The notes beneath the pieces were generated by a model. It was not told where the DNA came from, ran no database searches, and saw only the letters and a program-made list of their open reading frames with translations. From Microthrixaceae bacterium (GTDB lineage Bacteria > Actinomycetota > Acidimicrobiia > Acidimicrobiales > DATDAH01), in contig JACJWK010000006.1 of NCBI GenBank assembly GCA_020637195.1, forward strand, positions 1 to 64,000: 64,000 nucleotides of DNA. The letters run 5' to 3'. Position numbers and translations under genes: made by a program. Position 1 is the first letter of the stretch. Each line of letters begins with the position of its first letter. Positions 43,272 through 52,456 of the stretch are shown piece by piece.

Positions 43272-44258
43272 TCAGGCGTCGGAGCCCTCGAACACCGCGG
43301 CCCGGATGCCCCGCCGGGCGAGCTCGGTGAGCAGGCCGAGCGCGTCGGGCACGGCGCCGAGCCCGGCGCTGCCCGCGTCCAACCGTCCCTCCGCCGCCCA
43401 GAGCGCGGCGACCGCGGCGACGGCCCCGGCGGCCACGCCGGGACGGTCCATCGCGCCGAGGACCCTCGTCTCGTAGCGGGCGCCGGTGCGGCCGCGGACC
43501 TCGACCCGCAGGCCGCCCGGGCCGCCTTCGGGATGGGGGCGGCGCAGCATCGGCAGCCGCGCCGTGAGCCGGTCGCGGCGGGTGGCGCCGAGGCGGGCCG
43601 TCACCCGCGCCACGTCGGCGAAGACGGGCTGCAGCAGCATCGCGTCGGGCAGCGCGGCCCGGTAGCAGTCCACCCCGCCGACCGGGTCGGGGAACCAGCA
43701 CAGCTCGCGGCCCGAGCCGCCCGGGCGCTCGACCCACTCGCCGTCGCGCCAGTCCACCGCGATGCCCCCGAGGGCCCGGTGGTGCTGGCGGGCGCAGGCC
43801 GGGCCGCCGGTGCCCACCTTGGCGACGTGCACCTCGTCGACCTGGTCGAAGCCGGCGGCGGCGTGGCGGGCCAGCAGGCAGCTGAGGCCCGGGGAGAACC
43901 CGGCCCCGGCCACGACGGGGACGCCGCGGTCGCGACACCAGGGATCGAGGGCGAGCAGGTCCCGGGCGTCCTCGATGGCGTCGCTGGCGGACACGACCGG
44001 GACGCCCCGCTCCACCAGGGTGCGGGCCCGGGCGAGGTGGTCGCCGGCCGGCGTGGCCAGGATCGCGGCCGCCAGGTCGGTGCCGCCGAGCTCGTCCTCA
44101 CCCGCCACCTGGACCCGGTCGGGCATGGCCTCGCGCAGCAGGCGGGTGCGGTCGGCGTCGGTGTCGACCACCAGCACGGTGGCCACGGCGTCGGTGGCCG
44201 CGAGCTGGCGGACGGCGCGGGCCCCGACAGCGCCCGCGCCCACCACGGCGACGTTCAT
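43272..44258 (-). CDS. Saccharopine dehydrogenase-like NAD(P)-binding protein
   Basis: A 328-residue protein from ATG 44258. It begins with a Rossmann motif NVAVVGAGAVGARAVRQLAA and continues LVVDTDADRTRLL, typical of the saccharopine dehydrogenase NADP-binding family. PVVAGAGFSPGLSCLLARHA and EVHVAKVGTGGPACARQHHR are the catalytic-domain region. The substrate is not predictable; many relatives lack known activity. The sigma factor gene follows it downstream on the same strand after the AT-rich spacer. Confidence 0.8.
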   Translation of the reverse strand: MNVAVVGAGAVGARAVRQLAATDAVATVLVVDTDADRTRLLREAMPDRVQVAGEDELGGTDLAAAILATPAGDHLARARTLVERGVPVVSASDAIEDARDLLALDPWCRDRGVPVVAGAGFSPGLSCLLARHAAAGFDQVDEVHVAKVGTGGPACARQHHRALGGIAVDWRDGEWVERPGGSGRELCWFPDPVGGVDCYRAALPDAMLLQPVFADVARVTARLGATRRDRLTARLPMLRRPHPEGGPGGLRVEVRGRTGARYETRVLGAMDRPGVAAGAVAAVAALWAAEGRLDAGSAGLGAVPDALGLLTELARRGIRAAVFEGSDA

Positions 44259-44271
44259 GCCCGGCGCGGGC

Positions 44272-44409
44272 TCACGTGAGGTCGGGGCCCGAGAGCTCGC
44301 GCCACCCGCCGCCCTTGGGAGGCGTGCCGCCGGTGCCGCGCACCCGCAGGACCGCGGCGAACAGCCCGGCCACGCCCAGGGCCACCAGTGCTCGTCGTGC
44401 CGTCTTCAT
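44272..44409 (-). CDS. Small 45-residue protein with one hydrophobic segment
   Basis: From ATG 44409 the peptide has a basic start (MKTARRALVALGVAGLFAAV), one likely membrane helix and a polar Gly-rich tail ending KGGGWRELSGPDLT. It lies 13 bp upstream of the saccharopine-dehydrogenase-like gene in the same direction. It could be a membrane-anchored micropeptide. Support is the plausible topology and spacing only. Confidence 0.4.
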   Translation of the reverse strand: MKTARRALVALGVAGLFAAVLRVRGTGGTPPKGGGWRELSGPDLT

Positions 44410-44600
44410 AGGGGGACGACGGTAGCGGCTCGCTCGCCCGGCGACCACGGCGGCGGCCGGAGCCGTCGCCGGGCCCATCTCCGGCGTCCGACCGCGATCC
44501 CGACGGGTGGGCGTTCCGTGGAACGCTCGGGACGGTGCCTCCGCCTCCGGTCGAGCGGCCCGCTCGGGTCACGGAGCGGCGGGATCCGGGCGTGGGTGGT

Positions 44601-44673
44601 GGGGCTAGCTGGATTCGAACCAGCGACCTCATCCTTATCAGGGATGCGCTCTAACCGACTGAGCTATAGCCCC
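44601..44673 (-). tRNA. tRNA-Ile (GAT anticodon)
   Basis: The minus strand folds as a full cloverleaf of 73 bases: acceptor GGGGCTA with TAGCCCC, D-arm GCTC/GAGC, anticodon stem CATCC/GGATG with loop CTGATAA giving anticodon GAT, and T-arm GCTGG/CCAGC with loop TTCGAAT. CCA is not encoded. Its place after gyrA and DUF3566 matches many actinobacteria. The tRNA-Ala often found next to it is not in the window. Confidence 0.95.
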
Positions 44674-44697
44674 GGGAACGGGTGAGGCTACCACCGG

Positions 44698-45495
44698 TCA
44701 CTCGACGGCAGCACCCTCGGCGCCGGCGTCGTCGAGGGAGGGCTCGATCACGGTGAGGCGGATGCCGCCCACCACGTCGCTGATGAGGTTGAACAGCACC
44801 GCCAGCAGCACCGCGAACACCGTGAAGGCGACCACCAGGCCGCCCCCGAACACCACGAAGCCCCGGAACAGGTCGGCCCCCACGAGCTGGAAGTCCTCGA
44901 AGCCGATGTCGACCACGAAGCTCTCGATGTTGTCCGTGGAGCCCGAGCCGATGGCCGCCGACCACAGCAGCAGCGCCGCCACGAGGAACATGGCGAAGAC
45001 GCACACGTTGAAGAAGAACGACAGCTTCAGCACCGAGATCGGGTCCACCCGGCGGATCACCCGGCGCACCTTGCGGGCGGGCACACGGCCTCGGCCCCGC
45101 ACCCGGACGAGCACCTGCTCGGACCCGTCCGGCGCGACCGTCGGCACCGAGTCGGTGCGGGCCGGCCCGTCGTGGGCGAAGGTCGGGCGGTCGGGCAGCT
45201 CCACCAGCGGCGCCATCTCGGCCGCCTCCGCTTCGAGCTCGGCGTCGAGCTCGTCCGCGAGCGGCGTCTCCTCGGTGGCGTCGGGCTCGCCCGCCTCGAG
45301 GGCGTCGTCGGGCTCGTCGTCGAGGTCGACCACGAGCGGATCGTCGGCGTCGTCAGGGTCGCGGACGTCGACCACCGGCTCGTCGTCGACGACCTCGTCG
45401 GTCGCGACCGGGGACTCGGTACCGGCGTCGCCGTCGCTGACCTCGCCGCCCACGTCCTCGGGCGCGCCGGCTACGGGACGGGGGCCGGTCGACAC
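44698..45495 (-). CDS. DUF3566 membrane protein with long acidic N-terminus
   Basis: A 265-residue protein from GTG 45495. Residues 1-120 are acidic and disordered (VVDVRDPDDADDPLVVDLDD). The DUF3566 domain follows: VRRVIRRVDPISVLKLSFFF, two spans (NVCVFAMFLVAALLLWSAA and FVVFGGGLVVAFTVFAVLLA) and LFNLISDVVGGIRLTVIEP. DUF3566 genes regularly follow gyrA in actinobacteria, where a role near the division or envelope machinery has been suggested. Its start overlaps the preceding gene by 25 bp. Confidence 0.88.
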   Translation of the reverse strand: MSTGPRPVAGAPEDVGGEVSDGDAGTESPVATDEVVDDEPVVDVRDPDDADDPLVVDLDDEPDDALEAGEPDATEETPLADELDAELEAEAAEMAPLVELPDRPTFAHDGPARTDSVPTVAPDGSEQVLVRVRGRGRVPARKVRRVIRRVDPISVLKLSFFFNVCVFAMFLVAALLLWSAAIGSGSTDNIESFVVDIGFEDFQLVGADLFRGFVVFGGGLVVAFTVFAVLLAVLFNLISDVVGGIRLTVIEPSLDDAGAEGAAVE

Positions 45496-46160
45496 AGCTC
45501 GAAGTGTACGGGATCGCTCTCCGGCAGCGGAAAGCAGAGGCCCGCCGCCCCGGCCACCGAGCGCAGGTCCGCCACGAACCAGCGCGGGACGTCGATGGCC
45601 AGCCCCCGCTCGTGCATCGAGGTCCCGGGGCGGGCGACGGGGTACGGGTTGGTGGCGCGGTGGTCCCACAGCCACTGCTGCTGGGCCGGGCTGCGCCACC
45701 CCGACACGATGGGCACGGGTGCGCCGAGGAGGGCCTCGGCCCGGGCGATCGCGGCCCGCATCTCGGGGGTCAGCCCGTCGGCGCCCGCGGTCGCCGGCGG
45801 TGGGCTGATGCGCTCGGCCGCGGCGACCGCCCGGCGGCCGTCGACCGAGACCTCGACCCGCACCCGCGCACCGGCCTCCGCCCACGTCACCAGCTCGGCG
45901 TCGTTGGCCGCCGCGACCGAGCGCGCCGCCCCCTCGCCCTCGGCGGCACCCGCCAGCGCCGCCGCGTCGGCGGCGGTGCGGGCCCGGGCCGCGGCGGCGG
46001 CCCCGTCGGCGAGGCGCCCCACCAGCAGCAGCGCGGCGCCGGCGACGACCAGGGCCACGAGCACCAGGGGCAGCGCCTGGCCCCGCTCGCCGCCGTACCA
46101 CCGCTCGGCGGGCTCGGACGGTGTCGACGCCGGCGGCGGCGTCGGGTGTGGTCGGGACAT
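45471..46160 (-). CDS. TadE-like membrane anchor fused to M15 D-Ala-D-Ala carboxypeptidase
   Basis: A 229-residue protein from ATG 46160, after GGAGG. The N-terminus has a pseudopilin/TadE-like segment (GERGQALPLVLVALVVAGA, then DGAAAAARARTAADAAALAG). The C-terminal domain is a VanY/M15 peptidase: VPIVSGWRSPAQQQWLW, GTSMHERGLAIDV (Zn ligands His and Asp) and DPVHFELC (Zn ligand His with catalytic region). Such enzymes trim peptidoglycan stem peptides outside the membrane. It sits between gyrA and DUF3566 with a 25-bp overlap. Confidence 0.82.
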   Translation of the reverse strand: MSRPHPTPPPASTPSEPAERWYGGERGQALPLVLVALVVAGAALLLVGRLADGAAAAARARTAADAAALAGAAEGEGAARSVAAANDAELVTWAEAGARVRVEVSVDGRRAVAAAERISPPPATAGADGLTPEMRAAIARAEALLGAPVPIVSGWRSPAQQQWLWDHRATNPYPVARPGTSMHERGLAIDVPRWFVADLRSVAGAAGLCFPLPESDPVHFELCRPAPVP

Positions 46161-46245
46161 GGGGGGACCTCCCCGGGTCGCAGGGTTGCGAGGGGGAAGT
46201 CGGTTGGCGTCGGCCTCGGGGGCCGCACTCGGGCGGGCGCGCCGC

Positions 46246-49200
46246 CTACGCGTCGTCGGGCTCGTCCTGCTCCTGGACCAGGGCGACCGCGGCGACGACC
46301 TCGTCGGCACCGACGTTCATCACCTTGACGCCCGAGGCGTCGCGCCCCTGCGCCGAGATCTCCCGGCAGGCCATGCGGATGACGGTGCCCGCGGACGAGA
46401 TGAGGATGATGTCGTCGTCGAGGCTGACCATCAGGGCCGAGATGACCGTGCCGCGGCGCTGGGTGATCTTCATGCCCTTCACGCCCATGGTGCCGCGGCC
46501 CTTCGCGGGGAACTTGTCCAGCATGGTGCGCTTGCCGAAGCCCGAGTCGGTGACCGTCAGCAGCGCCACCCCCTCGCGGGCCACGTCGACGGACATGACC
46601 TCGTCGCCCTCGCGCAGCTTGATGCCGCGCACGCCGGCGGCCGACCGCCCCATGGGCCGGACCTGGTCCTCGGTGAAGCGGATGGTCTGGCCCTGGCGGG
46701 TGACGAGGAAGATGTCGCTCTCGCCCTCGGTCTGGATCACCCGCACCAGCTCGTCGTCGTCGCGCAGGTTGATGGCGATGATGCCGTCGCGCCGCGACGA
46801 GTCGTACTCGGTGAACTTGGTCTTCTTGACCTGGCCCAGCTTCGTGGCGAAGAACAGGAAGCGGCTGGTCTCGTAGTCGCGTGTGTCGATGATGGCCTGG
46901 ATGGTCTCGCCCGGCTGGAGGGGCAGCAGGTTCACCACGGCGGTGCCGCGCGCGGTGCGCTCCTTCATGGGGATCTCGTGGGCCTTGAGGCGATACACCT
47001 TGCCCCGGTTGGAGAACAGCAGCAGGTACGCGTGCGCGGTGGTGTGGATGACGTGGGTGACGAAGTCCTCGTCGCGCAGCTTGGTGCCCGCCACGCCCCG
47101 GCCGCCGCGGCCCTGGGTGCGGAAGGCGCCGGCGGCGACGGTCTTCACGTAGCCCTTGGCGGTCAGGGTGACCACCAGGTCCTCGTCGTCGATGAGGTCC
47201 TCGATGTCGATGTCGCCGATGTCGAAGGTGATCTCGGTGTGGCGCGGGCTGGCGTAGGTGTCGCGGATCTCCCCCAGCTCGTCGCGGATGACCGCCCGCA
47301 GCTTGCCCTCGTCGGCGAGGATGGCCTCGAGCTCGGCGATGGTCTCGCGCAGCTTGGCCAACTCCTCCTCCAGCTCCTGGCGGCCCAGCCGGGTCAGGCG
47401 GCCGAGGGTCATGTCCAGGATGTGGTTGGCCTGGATCTCGGTGAACTCGAAGCCCTCGCCCATCAGGCCGGCGCGCGCCTCGGCGCGGTCGGCCGAGCCC
47501 CGGATGAGGGCGATGATGGCGTCGATCATGTCGAGCGCCTTCACCAGGCCCTCGACGATGTGCTCGCGGCGCTTCGCCTCGGCGAGGCGGAACTCGGAGC
47601 GCCGGCGGATCACCTCGACCTGGTGGTCGATGTAGGCCAGGAGCGCGTCGCGCAGGTTGAGGGTGCGGGGCACGCCGTCGATCAGCGCCACGGTGTTGAC
47701 CCCGAAGCTCGTCTGGAGCGGGGTGCGCTTGTACAGGTTGTTGAGCACGACGAGGGCGGGGGCCTCGCGCTTCAGCTTGATCTCGAGGCGCACGTCGTTG
47801 CCCGACGACGCGTTGTTCAGGTCGGCGATGCCGTCGAGCTCGCCGGCGCGCACGAGCTCCTCGATCTTGCCCAGCACGGCGCTGGGGCTGACCTGGTAGG
47901 GCAGCTCGGTGACGACGATGGTGTCGTTGGTGCGGCCTTCCTCGATCTCGGCCACCGCCCGCAGGCGGATGGAGCCCCGGCCGGTGCGGTAGGCGTCCAT
48001 GATCCCCTGGCGGCCCATCATGATGCCCCCGGTCGGGAAGTCCGGGCCCTTCACGAACTCCATGAGGTCGTCGGGGGTGGCGTCGGGGTTCTGGAGGAGG
48101 TGGACGGTGGCGTCGATGACCTCGCCCAGGTTGTGGGGCGGGATGTTGGTGGCCATGCCCACCGCGATGCCCTGGCTGCCGTTGACCAACAGGTTGGGGA
48201 ACCGCGACGGCAACAGGACCGGCTCGGTGAACTCGCCGGAGTAGTTGTCGGCGAAGTCGACCGTGTCCTCCTCGATCCCCGCCAGCATGTCCATGGCGAT
48301 GGGGGCGAGGCGGCACTCCGTGTTGTGGCTCACGAATCCATTGGTCACGAAGCTGTGGTCGTCGGTGTCCACTCGGAGGCTGTAGACGGGCTGGACTCCA
48401 GCCTCATCGACCTCGGCGACGGTGGCGTAGTAGTAGCCGCACTCGACGAGGGGCTCGATGACGGCTCGCACTTCGGGATTGGCGATGTGATCGAGGATCT
48501 CCTCGCCGTCGCGCTCCCATCGCTCGACCCGATCGATGTTGTGCTTCTTCAACCACTCCAGGCCCCCGCGGCCCGCTTCGGCGCGGACGTACTCGGCGAG
48601 GTAGGGGACGTGATCGTCCGACATCGCTCGGCTCGTGCTCGGCACCTCCCCGAGGAGGTCGACCAGTCGCTGCTGCTTCACGCCGAGGAACCCCACACGA
48701 GCGGCGAACAGACGAGCGTCCCGTCGGTTGTTCATCGAAACCACGTGCGCACCGCGCTTGCGGTCGATCCCGAGCCGACTGGCGATCCCGAACTCGAGGA
48801 GCAGGAGCTGGAGTTGGCGGGCGAGCACGGGGCTGTAGGTGCAGTAGCTGACACGGATGGACGAGCGCGGGGCGAGGGTCACGCTTCCATCACCCTCGAA
48901 CAGAGCCTTGAGGAACACCCGCTTCATGTCGAGCGAGCCGCCGAGGACGTACGAAGGGACCTCCTTGGCCGCGCTCTTGCGGCCCACCATCTCCCCGAGC
49001 GGACTGGCAAGGAGGTGTCCGAGGCGCTGGACATCGAGCTCGTGGATGCGGCTCCCCGACCGGATCACCCGGTCGTACACGTAACGCGGGCCGCCAACGA
49101 CCCGGTCATACGCGTCCACCACGGCGTCGAAGTAGTCCTTGTCGACGTTGTTGAACCCGGCACGCTCCTGCGACATGAAGCCCTCGGCGACGAAGGCCCC

Positions 49201-49950
49201 GGACAGCAGTGCGAGTGCGTGCTCGTCCTCGGAGAGCCATCCTCCGAACGCTGGATCCTGGTCCCGGTGCATGACCACCTTGACGCCGGGGCGGAGCTCG
49301 TCGATGCGCAGCCACAGCAACATGGGGACGCCCGCGACGGACTCGAGGCACAGCAGCGGGTGGTTGGCCGTACCGGTGACCTCGTAGCCCTCCCGGGTGC
49401 GAACGCGGTAGGTCGGCTGCATCCCACTGTGAAAGAGCTTCGACGCCCGCACCGGCAGGCCACGGCGGTCGACGACCTTGCGGTCGAGATCGATCTCGTC
49501 GTCGGGCAGGACGTGACCCAAGGCGTCGATCCGAACGGTTCCGTCGACGGTCCGGACCAACGTGTCTCCCGTCACGCAGTAGCGCGCCGCGGCCGGGGGA
49601 TCGTCGGGGGTGCCGAAGTTGCCCTTGGGGTGCACCAACGGGTGGCGCAGCGAGAAGGCCTGGCCCATGCGCACCAGCGCGTCGTAGATGGCGCTGTCAC
49701 CGTGGGGGTGGTACTTGCCCATCACCTCGCCGGTGACGCGGGCGCACTTCATCGTGGGCCGGTCGGGCCGGGCCCCGAGGTCGTACATCCCCCAGAGGAT
49801 CCGCCGGTGCACCGGCTTGAGGCCGTCGCGGGCGTCGGGCAGGGCCCGGGACACGATGACCGACATGGAGTAGTCGAGGAACGACCGCTCCATCTCCTCT
49901 TGGATCTCGATGGGCTGGAACTGCTCGTCGAACTCGGTGGTGTCGGACAT
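46246..49950 (-). CDS. gyrA: DNA gyrase subunit A precursor with intein
   Basis: A 1234-residue precursor from ATG 49950. The N-extein starts SDTTEFDEQFQPIEIQEEM and continues to PPAAARY. The active-site Tyr124 directly precedes the intein, and the C-extein resumes TECRLAPIAMDMLAGI. After splicing the subunit is ~815 residues, normal for GyrA, with GyrA-box-like QGRGGRGV and C-terminal beta-pinwheel repeats. It breaks and rejoins DNA in the GyrA2GyrB2 complex that adds negative supercoils. gyrB lies 7 bp upstream, so gyrB-gyrA is an operon. Splicing must occur for activity because the intein splits the catalytic site. Confidence 0.97.
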   Translation of the reverse strand: MSDTTEFDEQFQPIEIQEEMERSFLDYSMSVIVSRALPDARDGLKPVHRRILWGMYDLGARPDRPTMKCARVTGEVMGKYHPHGDSAIYDALVRMGQAFSLRHPLVHPKGNFGTPDDPPAAARYCVTGDTLVRTVDGTVRIDALGHVLPDDEIDLDRKVVDRRGLPVRASKLFHSGMQPTYRVRTREGYEVTGTANHPLLCLESVAGVPMLLWLRIDELRPGVKVVMHRDQDPAFGGWLSEDEHALALLSGAFVAEGFMSQERAGFNNVDKDYFDAVVDAYDRVVGGPRYVYDRVIRSGSRIHELDVQRLGHLLASPLGEMVGRKSAAKEVPSYVLGGSLDMKRVFLKALFEGDGSVTLAPRSSIRVSYCTYSPVLARQLQLLLLEFGIASRLGIDRKRGAHVVSMNNRRDARLFAARVGFLGVKQQRLVDLLGEVPSTSRAMSDDHVPYLAEYVRAEAGRGGLEWLKKHNIDRVERWERDGEEILDHIANPEVRAVIEPLVECGYYYATVAEVDEAGVQPVYSLRVDTDDHSFVTNGFVSHNTECRLAPIAMDMLAGIEEDTVDFADNYSGEFTEPVLLPSRFPNLLVNGSQGIAVGMATNIPPHNLGEVIDATVHLLQNPDATPDDLMEFVKGPDFPTGGIMMGRQGIMDAYRTGRGSIRLRAVAEIEEGRTNDTIVVTELPYQVSPSAVLGKIEELVRAGELDGIADLNNASSGNDVRLEIKLKREAPALVVLNNLYKRTPLQTSFGVNTVALIDGVPRTLNLRDALLAYIDHQVEVIRRRSEFRLAEAKRREHIVEGLVKALDMIDAIIALIRGSADRAEARAGLMGEGFEFTEIQANHILDMTLGRLTRLGRQELEEELAKLRETIAELEAILADEGKLRAVIRDELGEIRDTYASPRHTEITFDIGDIDIEDLIDDEDLVVTLTAKGYVKTVAAGAFRTQGRGGRGVAGTKLRDEDFVTHVIHTTAHAYLLLFSNRGKVYRLKAHEIPMKERTARGTAVVNLLPLQPGETIQAIIDTRDYETSRFLFFATKLGQVKKTKFTEYDSSRRDGIIAINLRDDDELVRVIQTEGESDIFLVTRQGQTIRFTEDQVRPMGRSAAGVRGIKLREGDEVMSVDVAREGVALLTVTDSGFGKRTMLDKFPAKGRGTMGVKGMKITQRRGTVISALMVSLDDDIILISSAGTVIRMACREISAQGRDASGVKVMNVGADEVVAAVALVQEQDEPDDA
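48322..49578 (-). mobile_element. GyrA intein with LAGLIDADG-type homing endonuclease
   Basis: Codons 125-543 of gyrA encode a 419-residue intein. Splicing block A is CVTGDTLVRTVDG with Cys1, block B is EGYEVTGTANHPLL (TxxH), and the C-terminal block FVTNGFVSHN ends in His-Asn before +1 Thr. The middle holds two DOD endonuclease blocks, LLSGAFVAEGFMS and FLKALFEGDGSVTL, with the acidic catalytic residues present. The site is between Tyr and Thr of RY/TE, the same as the mycobacterial GyrA inteins. The base composition looks less GC-rich than the exteins, in keeping with horizontal spread. Confidence 0.93.
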
Positions 49951-49957
49951 GGGTGCC

Positions 49958-51895
<1,938 letters not shown>

Positions 51896-52101
51896 GCGGG
51901 GCCCTTTCGCGTCAGGGGGACGAGAGGCGGGGGAAGGGGACGCCGACATCGACCGCAGCGGCATCGCAGGTCGGGAAAACGGCGTCCACGGACCCGTGAT
52001 TCTACCAGCGGGACCCCCCGGATCGGCTGATGGTCGGCCCCGTCGCGGTCGCCCCGCGCGCCCCGCCCCGACGGGCGCGGTGGCGGGTTCCGACGCCGCC
52101 G

Positions 52102-52395
52102 TCAGCGCCGGACGCGCACGTCGAGGCGGGAGACCACGCCGGCGCCGGAGAGGGCCTCGAGGCGACCCACGACCTGGCGCTCCGACCACGCCAGCCGCTC
52201 GGCGAACGCGGGGTCGTCGGCCACGACGACGAGGCAGCCCCGCTCGATGGAACGGGGCGCGCAGTGGGCGGCGAGATCGGACCCGACCGCCTCGGGCCAC
52301 GCCTCGAACACCGTGGTGGACGCGTCGACCGACGGCGAGCCGAGCCCGGCCAGCACGTGGTCGATGCCGTCCACCAGGGGCCGGGGCTGGCTCAT
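52102..52395 (-). CDS. DUF721 (DciA-like) protein
   Basis: A 97-residue protein from ATG 52395 with the DUF721 pattern FEAWPEAVGSDLAAHCAPRS and IERGCLVVVADDPAFAERLA. In other bacteria DUF721/DciA proteins help load the replicative helicase. Position between recF and gyrB is standard in actinobacteria, but here three extra genes separate it from recF. Confidence 0.85.
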   Translation of the reverse strand: MSQPRPLVDGIDHVLAGLGSPSVDASTTVFEAWPEAVGSDLAAHCAPRSIERGCLVVVADDPAFAERLAWSERQVVGRLEALSGAGVVSRLDVRVRR

Positions 52396-52456
52396 GGGCC
52401 AACCCTACCGACGGGGGGTGACACGCCGCCGACCCCGGCCGGGACGGCCGCGGCCG

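Noticed and set aside
44410..44600. A second tRNA (Ala) next to tRNA-Ile
   Set aside because: No cloverleaf could be formed in this spacer or elsewhere nearby.
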